Source of the DNA: CAZBWS01 sp964495705
Lineage (GTDB): Bacteria > Pseudomonadota > Gammaproteobacteria > HTCC5015
Reading direction: 5' to 3'
Assembly (NCBI GenBank): GCA_964495705.1
Contig: CAZBWS010000069.1
Span: forward strand, 1-12,508
DNA length: 12,508 nucleotides
A program made the translations under genes and the position numbers. This document shows, piece by piece, positions 7,469 through 12,508 of this stretch. The first letter of the stretch is position 1. Every line of letters begins with the position of its first letter. The notes beneath the pieces were generated by a model, which was not told where the DNA came from, did no database searches, and worked only from the letters and a program-made list of their open reading frames with translations.

Positions 7469-9277
7469 ATGAACAACATTAAAAGCATTGGCATCTGCCT
7501 GTTATCCGCGTCCATCAGTATGGCCTGTGGCCGTGCAGTGGTCGAGAAACAACCCCTTATTGATGGTAAGGGCGACGTTGCCGTTGAACAAAACTTGCTC
7601 GAAGTTGAGCATGTCGAGTTAGACCATACACATCACGGGCCTGAACTGATGGTTCAGCAAGCGCCCAAAGTTCTCACCGAAAAGAAGGAAGCGGTGGCTG
7701 CAAGCATTGCAACGCGCACTCACAGCCGCGTGATGAAGAGCAAGGGAGCACAGGCATTAGAATTTTACAGTATATTACCTGCGATGGATTCCATGGGTAG
7801 CGACTATTACATGCCACCACAGCCCATCCGCATAGCGTCTGAACCGGTAGATCGTGAGAACTACGCCAGGATACAAGACAACGCCATTAAGCTAGTTAAC
7901 AACGACCCGGTTTCGACCTTTAGTATTGATGTGGACACGGGCGCCTACGCCAATGTACGTCGCTTTCTGAAACAGGGACGCTTGCCTAATCAAGATGCAG
8001 TGCGTGCCGAGGAATTGATCAACTACTTCTCTTATAATTACGACAATCCAGAATCACTCGACCAACCTTTCTCGGTGAGCACAGAGATGGCGCCGACACC
8101 GTGGAATCAAAATACTAAACTACTGCATGTAGGTATTAAGGGTTACGAAAAGACTATCGAAGAGCTACCTGCTTCCAATTTAGTATTTCTTATTGATGTA
8201 TCGGGGTCGATGAATTCCCCTGATAAGTTGGGTTTGTTGACATCTTCTTTAAAAATGCTCAGTCGCCAAATGCGCTCGGAAGATAGAGTGGCAATTGCGG
8301 TCTACGCGGGTGCGGCGGGCTTAGTTTTAGAGCCAACGCCGGGTAATCAAACGGCAAAAATATCTACAGCTTTAGACCAGTTGTCAGCAGGTGGGTCGAC
8401 CAATGGCGGTGCTGGTATCCGCTTGGCTTATAACTTGGCGGAGCAGTCATTTATTAAGGGCGGTGTGAATCGCGTGTTATTGGCCACTGATGGTGACTTC
8501 AATGTGGGCACCACTAACTTTGAAGCGTTAAAGCAGTTGGTGGAAGAGAAGCGTAAAACGGGCATTGCCTTAACTACTCTAGGTTTCGGTACGGGTAACT
8601 ATAATGATCACCTAATGGAGCAGGTCGCGGATGCAGGCAATGGTAATTATTCTTATATTGATACTCTAAGTGAAGCGCGCAAGATGTTAGTGGAAGAGGC
8701 GGGAGCTACGTTGTTAACGATTGCTAAGGATGTGAAGATTCAAATTGAGTTTAATCCCGATTTTGTTTCCGAGTATCGTCTAGTAGGTTATGAAAACCGT
8801 ATGCTTAAGCGTGAAGATTTTAATAATGACAAGGTAGACGCGGGTGAGATTGGCGCAGGACATACGGTGACTGCATTGTATGAAATCACCCTAAAAGAAA
8901 GTGGCGGGCAACGTATTGATCCACTTCGCTATGGCAAAGCGAAGACCAGCCGAAAGGTAGAGTCTAATGAACTTGCCTTTTTACGCCTGCGTTATAAGCA
9001 GCCAGATGAGCGTGTAAGCCGCCTGATTGAACAGCCATTATATGTGCGAGATATTAAAAATAGCCTAAGCAAAACGTCGGCTGATTATCGCTTCTCCGCT
9101 GCAGTAGCGGCGTTTTCACAACTGCTGCGCGGCGGGCAATATACCAAGCAGTTTGACTATGCGGATGTGCTGGAATTGGCACGTGGCGCAAGGGCAGGGG
9201 ATAAATTTGGCTATCGTGGTGAGTTTGTACAACTAGTCGGTTTGGCGGATAGCTTGAGTGAGAAGCCGTTGAGCTAA
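7469..9277 (+). CDS. YfbK-type von Willebrand factor A domain lipoprotein
   Basis: This 602-residue protein has a short N-terminal hydrophobic segment ending S-M-A-C20-G, a somewhat atypical lipobox that suggests an outer-envelope lipoprotein. A low-complexity linker with a histidine cluster (D-H-T-H-H, near residue 50) follows. From about residue 145 comes the vWF_A N-terminal domain (VSTFSIDVDTGAYANVRRFL and AEELINYFSYNY). The VWA domain follows with a complete MIDAS-type metal site: D243-V-S245-G-S247-M, a threonine-bearing loop (GGSTNGGAG) and D341 in ATDGDFNVG. The rest (about 420-595) matches the DUF3520-type C-terminus. Such proteins bind partner proteins through a divalent metal. The exact role of YfbK is unknown. 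It lies upstream of an ECF sigma factor and a membrane protein on the same strand, which suggests a role in signalling envelope state to the sigma factor. Its stop codon is one base before the palindromic repeat. Confidence 0.93.
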   Translation: MNNIKSIGICLLSASISMACGRAVVEKQPLIDGKGDVAVEQNLLEVEHVELDHTHHGPELMVQQAPKVLTEKKEAVAASIATRTHSRVMKSKGAQALEFYSILPAMDSMGSDYYMPPQPIRIASEPVDRENYARIQDNAIKLVNNDPVSTFSIDVDTGAYANVRRFLKQGRLPNQDAVRAEELINYFSYNYDNPESLDQPFSVSTEMAPTPWNQNTKLLHVGIKGYEKTIEELPASNLVFLIDVSGSMNSPDKLGLLTSSLKMLSRQMRSEDRVAIAVYAGAAGLVLEPTPGNQTAKISTALDQLSAGGSTNGGAGIRLAYNLAEQSFIKGGVNRVLLATDGDFNVGTTNFEALKQLVEEKRKTGIALTTLGFGTGNYNDHLMEQVADAGNGNYSYIDTLSEARKMLVEEAGATLLTIAKDVKIQIEFNPDFVSEYRLVGYENRMLKREDFNNDKVDAGEIGAGHTVTALYEITLKESGGQRIDPLRYGKAKTSRKVESNELAFLRLRYKQPDERVSRLIEQPLYVRDIKNSLSKTSADYRFSAAVAAFSQLLRGGQYTKQFDYADVLELARGARAGDKFGYRGEFVQLVGLADSLSEKPLS

Positions 9278-9278
9278 C

Positions 9279-9392
9279 TTAACAGTGTCATCCTGAGCGA
9301 AATGAAATGTAGGCGAAAGATCTGGGTAGTCGATAACTCAGTTACCCAGATCCTTCGGTTCCGCTGCCTCTACACTCAGGATGACATGTTAA
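9279..9392. repeat. 114-bp imperfect palindrome, REP/BIME-like element
   Basis: The outer arms are TTAACA-G-TGTCATCCTGAG (9279-9296) and CTCAGGATGACA-TGTTAA (9375-9392), complementary except for one extra G. The inner arms are GATCTGGGTA (9319-9328) and TACCCAGATC (9343-9352). Both arm pairs are centred on 9335/9336, so the element is two inverted copies of one unit, with diverged sequence between the matched blocks (9297-9318 and 9353-9374). The central part contains a small TAACT-C-AGTTA palindrome. The motif GTCATCCTGAGCGAA...GATCT is a repeat seen between genes in many bacterial genomes. It occupies almost the whole spacer between the VWA gene and the sigma gene. As RNA it would fold into a long hairpin, likely protecting the VWA message or limiting readthrough. 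No second copy is in this window. Confidence 0.85.
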
Positions 9393-9403
9393 TAGTCCTC
9401 AAA

Positions 9404-10066
9404 ATGAATACTACTTATCTATATAGCAATTCCATCGCAAAGGCCTATGATAAGCCTATGCAACAAGCGGCGAATGACAATGCGATTGAGCTAAAGGTAG
9501 AAACAGATGAGGCGCTGATGTGTGCCTATGCTGAGGGTGACGCCGCCGCCTTTGAGCCCTTATATAAACGCCATAAAGACGCTCTGTATCGCTATATGTT
9601 TCGTCAGCTGGGTAACGAAGCCATTGTTGCAGAGCAGTTTCAAGAAGTTTGGAGCAAGGTGATAGCCAGGCGCGAAGGCTATCAAGCCCATAAAAACCAG
9701 GCAAAGTTTAAAACCTGGCTATACAAAATTGCTCACAATCAGATAGTCGATTGTTATCGGGCACAGGGGCGTTATCGCGAATGGCAAGAGGCGCAGGTGA
9801 TTGATGAACCCGCCTTAGAAACTTTTCAATACGATGAACCTGACAAATACCACAGCCGAGGGCAAATAGCGGCACGGGTGAAGTCTTTAATTGCTGCTTT
9901 ACCACCTCCGCAGCGCGATGCCTTTTTGTTAAAGGAGGAGGCCGGCCTAAGCTTGCAAGAAATTGCCGATACGGTGGGTGTCGACCGAGAAACTATAAAA
10001 AGCCGACTGCGTTATGCGGTCAACAAACTAAGATTAGAGCTAAGTAAAGAGACAATAGAAGCGTGA
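9404..10066 (+). CDS. ECF-type RNA polymerase sigma factor (sigma-70 family)
   Basis: Using ATG 9404 the product is 220 residues. Region 2 spans about residues 45-118: DAAAFEPLYKRHKDALYRYM, FQEVWSKVI and FKTWLYKIAHNQIVDCYR. Region 4 spans about 161-213: LIAALPPPQRDAFLLKEEAG, then SLQEIADTVGVDRETIKSRL. These are the two sigma domains of the extracytoplasmic-function group, with no region 3. The open frame extends back to 9302, but that part reads through the palindromic repeat and does not look like protein. Starts at 9386 (inside the repeat edge), 9404 and 9458 are all in frame and none has a well-spaced Shine-Dalgarno, so the N-terminus is uncertain; the conserved region begins after residue 40 in any case. 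It overlaps the next gene by GTGA, which suggests coupled translation with its probable regulator. Confidence 0.9.
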   Translation: MNTTYLYSNSIAKAYDKPMQQAANDNAIELKVETDEALMCAYAEGDAAAFEPLYKRHKDALYRYMFRQLGNEAIVAEQFQEVWSKVIARREGYQAHKNQAKFKTWLYKIAHNQIVDCYRAQGRYREWQEAQVIDEPALETFQYDEPDKYHSRGQIAARVKSLIAALPPPQRDAFLLKEEAGLSLQEIADTVGVDRETIKSRLRYAVNKLRLELSKETIEA

Positions 10067-10461
10067 ATGACGAAGAGCTAAAAACCAGTAAGGCCTATCA
10101 AGCCTTAAATCAGGAGGAACCGATGATTTCACCTTCTGAGCTGGATGCCGCTATTCTTGCTCAGGCCAGTAAGGCGGTTCAGGCCAAACCTCAAGCGGTG
10201 ACTGCACGCAGTCATTTAACCTTGCGTTGGGGCGCACCGATTGCCAGTGCTGCACTTATAGTATTGTCGGTGACAGTATTTATTGTGACTCCAGAGGTGG
10301 AGCAANNNNNNNNNNNNNNNNNNNNNNNNNNNNNNNNNNNNNNNNNNNNNNNNNNNNNNNNNNNNNNNNNNNNNNNNNNNNNNNNNNNNNNNNNNNNNNN
10401 NNNNNAGCACTACCCCGAGCATGAGTTTAACAAGGAGTATGCCAAGCTCAAGCAGGAGTAG
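10063..10461 (+). CDS. Single-span membrane protein, candidate anti-sigma factor (interrupted by assembly gap)
   Basis: GTG 10063 overlaps the sigma stop codon (GTGA), the arrangement expected for a sigma/anti-sigma pair. The N-terminal 50 residues are polar and helical (SELDAAILAQASKAVQAKP). Residues about 58-76 form one hydrophobic helix (APIASAALIVLSVTVFIV). The next 100 bases are N. After the gap the frame resumes with HYPEHEFNKEYAKLKQE, a short charged tail like the C-termini of comparable sigma-linked proteins. The apparent frame continuity depends on the arbitrary gap size. No cysteine is visible, so it is not a zinc-binding ZAS-type anti-sigma factor. The cytoplasmic-helix, membrane-span, periplasmic-tail layout fits sequestration of the sigma factor at the inner membrane, but this is inferred from position and topology. 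Confidence 0.75.
   Translation: MNDEELKTSKAYQALNQEEPMISPSELDAAILAQASKAVQAKPQAVTARSHLTLRWGAPIASAALIVLSVTVFIVTPEVEQXXXXXXXXXXXXXXXXXXXXXXXXXXXXXXXXXXHYPEHEFNKEYAKLKQE
10112..10117 (+). promoter_or_regulatory. Perfect internal Shine-Dalgarno before an in-frame ATG
   Basis: AGGAGG is followed 5 bases later by ATG 10123, in frame with the GTG-started protein at its residue 21. It could give a second, shorter form, or be the real start. The first 20 residues look family-like, so GTG 10063 is kept as the main start. Confidence 0.45.
10306..10405. other. Assembly gap (100 N) inside the candidate anti-sigma gene
   Basis: Exactly 100 N, a conventional placeholder. It hides the region just after the membrane span, so the true protein length is unknown. 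Confidence 0.99.
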
Positions 10462-10473
10462 TGTTTATAGGTT

Positions 10474-11079
10474 TTATTTTTGGTATTTGTCGCCCCAAAT
10501 TTTCTTTAAGTATTGGTCACGGCCAGAGTTGAAGCGATAGAAGTTATAACGCAAGGGACTCTTTTTATAATAGTCTTGATGGTACTCTTCCGCAGGCCAG
10601 AAAGTAGTCGCTTCGGTTATTTCTAGTTTAAAGGGTTTGCCATGTAAGCCCAGTGCTTCGGTTGCTTTTTTTGATGCTAAGGCCTGTTGCTTTTGCTTTG
10701 CACCGATATAAAAAATGCCTGGACGATATTGTCTGCCTGTGTCCACAAACTGGCGATCATCAACGGTGGGGTCAACCTGCATCCAGAAAACCTCTAACAG
10801 TTTCTCATAGCTGACTTTGTTGGGGTCGAAGGTGATTTCTACGGCTTCGGTGTGCCCTGTTAGTCCACGAGCGACGTTTTTGTACTCGGGGTTTTTCTCT
10901 TTGCCTCCAATATACCCAGAAACAGCGGAAATAACACCGTCGAGTTTTTCAAAAGGCGGCTCCATACACCAGAAACAGCCTCCGGCAAAGATGGCTTTTT
11001 GTGTGGCTATACGCGCTTCGGCGAAGCTTGTAGAGCTGAAAAATAAGCTGATGAAGAGGAGTGTGATAGAGCGTTTCAT
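10474..11079 (-). CDS. msrA: Periplasmic peptide-methionine (S)-S-oxide reductase
   Basis: This 201-residue protein reduces the S-epimer of methionine sulfoxide in damaged proteins. The catalytic motif G34-C35-F-W-C38 is intact, followed by E40-P-P-F-E, GHTEAVEI (75-82), TGRQYRPGIFY (114-124) and EYHQDYY (165-171). An N-terminal signal peptide (MKRSITLLFISLFFSSTSFA) indicates export, so it repairs envelope proteins. No cysteine occurs after the active site, so any intramolecular disulfide can only involve C35 and C38; an external reductant is expected. The start is ATG 11079, with GGGAAAG upstream; a 12-residue longer reading would spoil the signal peptide. It converges on the candidate anti-sigma gene with only 12 bases between the stops. 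No msrB is visible next to it. Confidence 0.95.
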   Translation of the reverse strand: MKRSITLLFISLFFSSTSFAEARIATQKAIFAGGCFWCMEPPFEKLDGVISAVSGYIGGKEKNPEYKNVARGLTGHTEAVEITFDPNKVSYEKLLEVFWMQVDPTVDDRQFVDTGRQYRPGIFYIGAKQKQQALASKKATEALGLHGKPFKLEITEATTFWPAEEYHQDYYKKSPLRYNFYRFNSGRDQYLKKIWGDKYQK

Positions 11080-11158
11080 AGTGACTTTCCCATTAAATAT
11101 GCAGCTAGGACTCAATGCCGATGACTAAGTTCGCTACTAGAGTGTGATTCAGTCGAAA

Positions 11159-11164
11159 ATTATA
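11159..11164 (-). promoter_or_regulatory. Possible -10 element for msrA
   Basis: A perfect TATAAT on the minus strand lies at the very end of the upstream MAPEG gene, about 80 bases before the msrA ATG. No good -35 hexamer is found at 16-18 bases, so this is a weak prediction. Confidence 0.3.
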
Positions 11165-11570
11165 GAATTAGAGTGATAGCGTCGATGATCAATAGCCCTA
11201 ACAGGGCGGTCAGGCTGATGCCAAAGCTGAGTGAACGCAGGGCGGATTTTTGTAAATAGTAACAGCTCATATGTGCGATTCTGCTGAACACATATAACCA
11301 GGCAAAACAATTTAGCCACAGACTATCCGCATGTGCCAAAACACCTACGACGATAAACAAAATGAAACAGGCAATGCTTTCATTGGTGTTCGCATGGGCA
11401 CGTGCGGCACGAAACACAAAATCTTTCGGGTTAGGTTCTATAGGGGTTCCTGGAATATGCTGCGTCTTCAGCGCTGACAAGTCAGCAATGAGTAACTGTA
11501 ACCAAACTAAAAGCCCACTAACGAGCATGGCCCATAGGCTGGGTAAATAGGCACTGTTTAATTCAAACAT
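11160..11570 (-). CDS. MAPEG-family small membrane protein
   Basis: This 136-residue protein has about four hydrophobic helices (roughly residues 9-30, 66-80, 84-104 and 112-134). The MAPEG (eicosanoid and glutathione metabolism) family signature RAHANTNES is at 57-65, where the Arg-Ala-His-x-Asn-x-x-Glu pattern contacts glutathione in studied relatives, and FSRIAHMSCYY at 95-105 matches the second conserved block. Length is normal for bacterial members. Bacterial substrates are mostly unknown; a glutathione-dependent detoxification role is plausible but not shown. A strong Shine-Dalgarno (AGGAG, 11576-11580) precedes ATG 11570 by 5 bases. The start lies inside the end of the hydrolase gene (13-bp overlap), so the two are cotranscribed and probably translationally coupled. 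Confidence 0.88.
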   Translation of the reverse strand: MFELNSAYLPSLWAMLVSGLLVWLQLLIADLSALKTQHIPGTPIEPNPKDFVFRAARAHANTNESIACFILFIVVGVLAHADSLWLNCFAWLYVFSRIAHMSCYYLQKSALRSLSFGISLTALLGLLIIDAITLIL

Positions 11571-12499
11571 ATCTGCTCCTGGTCGTGTTGGGTCGCGGTC
11601 GTGCGAATAAATGCGGATAATTCGCGAGTGAATTTCACAGGGCTTTCAAATGGCAATGCATGACCCTGATGGCTAAAGATGACAAGGGTTGAACCATTTA
11701 CCAAGCTTGCCATTTTCTGTTGGCCTTGAATGTCATACAGTTCAGATTTTTGCCCCGCAAAGACCCACAGAGGAATCGAGTAGTTGTCGAATACATCGCG
11801 TAAGTCAGTTTGTTGGGCTGTATAGCGCGCCATGCAGGCGTGATAGGCTGGCCAGTTTTTATCGTTGACGATCAGTTTTGTTGCGCCTAGTTTGTGTAAA
11901 CCTATAAGACCCCGTTTAGCGATAGGGCTAGATAAGGTGCCGGCGATAAAACGCGCTTTGCTGTCCAATACGCTCTGCTGAACGGCAGGGCTTAAGCTCG
12001 ACCATAGGAGTGGCTCAGACTGTTGCTCTACTAAGGTATGCATCTGGTAAAAGTCATCAAACTTGCGCTGCTGCTGATCACCGTAAAGCCCCCAAGGCCA
12101 ATCTGCTGTGTTATGTATCACAGGAGATTGATCGATCTGTAAATAGCCGCGTAGTTGCTCAGTGCCATAGAGGCGTTGATACATCAATGAGGTCATACCT
12201 CCCATCGAAAACCCCGCTAGGGCAACATTAGCTACCGAGAGATGTTGGATGATGTCGTGCAGGTCATGGGCAAAGGTTTCAAATACACAGCCGCTCGTAT
12301 GCCGGGCGTTGATGCTGCCACCAAACCCTCGCAGGTCAGGCAGAATAAAACGGTACTTTGAGAGCAGGGGGGCGACCAAGGGTAACCAATGGCTGGCCTG
12401 CATGCCAAAGCCATGTACTAAGATACATACGGGCTTAGATTTAAGACCAATATCGATATAGCTGATACTTTGGCCGTCGCGGCTGGTGATTTTAGGCAT
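11558..12499 (-). CDS. Alpha/beta-hydrolase fold protein
   Basis: This 313-residue cytosolic hydrolase has the oxyanion-loop motif H29-G-F-G32, the strand PDLRGFG (54-60) and the nucleophile elbow G96-F-S98-M-G100-G. The catalytic histidine is likely H280 in SHQGHALPFESP. The usual aspartate after strand 7 is not in its standard place: the stretch reads VFAGQKSELYD (246-256), so the acid may be D123 after strand 6 (LQIDQSP) or E253/D256. The substrate is unknown; esterase or carbon-carbon hydrolase activity is possible. It is the first gene of a two-gene unit with the MAPEG protein. The start is ATG 12499 with a weak GAGAA upstream; the window ends 9 bases beyond it, so any promoter is outside. 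Confidence 0.88.
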   Translation of the reverse strand: MPKITSRDGQSISYIDIGLKSKPVCILVHGFGMQASHWLPLVAPLLSKYRFILPDLRGFGGSINARHTSGCVFETFAHDLHDIIQHLSVANVALAGFSMGGMTSLMYQRLYGTEQLRGYLQIDQSPVIHNTADWPWGLYGDQQQRKFDDFYQMHTLVEQQSEPLLWSSLSPAVQQSVLDSKARFIAGTLSSPIAKRGLIGLHKLGATKLIVNDKNWPAYHACMARYTAQQTDLRDVFDNYSIPLWVFAGQKSELYDIQGQQKMASLVNGSTLVIFSHQGHALPFESPVKFTRELSAFIRTTATQHDQEQICLN

Positions 12500-12508
12500 T
12501 GTGTTCTC

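Noticed and set aside
9302..9403. N-terminal extension of the sigma factor by 34 residues
   Set aside because: The DNA belongs to the palindromic repeat, no start codon with a ribosome site supports it, and sigma homology starts much later.
11362..12461. Plus-strand frames opposite the MAPEG and hydrolase genes
   Set aside because: These are short shadow frames opposite clear coding sequence with no initiation signals.
1..12508. Phage defence system, CRISPR array or complete insertion sequence
   Set aside because: No direct-repeat array, nuclease, transposase or toxin-antitoxin pair can be recognised in the visible sequence.

Overview
The window looks like a draft scaffold from a marine-type gammaproteobacterium. 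The evidence is an EfpL (YeiP) paralogue of elongation factor P, a YfbK-type von Willebrand lipoprotein, a BrkB/YihY membrane protein, a YhiN/HI0933 flavoprotein and a periplasmic MsrA. Two runs of exactly 100 N (5943-6042 and 10306-10405) are scaffolding gaps of unknown true length. Genus cannot be read from the sequence.

Layout. Positions 1-2613 hold the 3' part of a very large modular secreted or surface protein (DUF7933-like, propeller-like, SdrD-B-like and DUF11-like modules) whose start lies outside the window. It is followed by brkB/yihY-like (2655-4001, +), a convergent YhiN-family flavoprotein (4041-5222, -) and the divergent efpL (5305-5880, +). Together these last three look like ordinary chromosomal backbone.

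Positions 5943-7406 look like a small variable island. It contains an assembly gap, a broken AraC-type regulator (- strand) that lacks most of its N-terminal domain and its first helix-turn-helix, a promoterless C-terminal remnant of a fascin-like beta-trefoil domain (+ strand, 6388-6516) butted head to head against it, and an AT-rich stand-alone periplasmic solute-binding protein.

Positions 7469-10461 hold a three-gene envelope/regulatory module: a YfbK-type VWA lipoprotein, an ECF-type sigma factor, and a single-span membrane protein that overlaps the sigma gene by 4 bp (GTGA) and is a candidate anti-sigma factor. A 114-bp imperfect palindrome built of two inverted TGTCATCCTGAG...GATCTGGGTA units sits between the VWA stop codon and the sigma gene and runs into the sigma open frame. 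This is the most interesting region: a likely trans-envelope signalling unit whose transcript is divided by a mobile REP-like hairpin.

Positions 10474-12499 (all - strand) hold periplasmic msrA, a MAPEG-family membrane protein and an alpha/beta hydrolase. The last two overlap by 13 bp and form an operon.

No tRNA, rRNA, CRISPR array, complete insertion sequence or transposase was seen.
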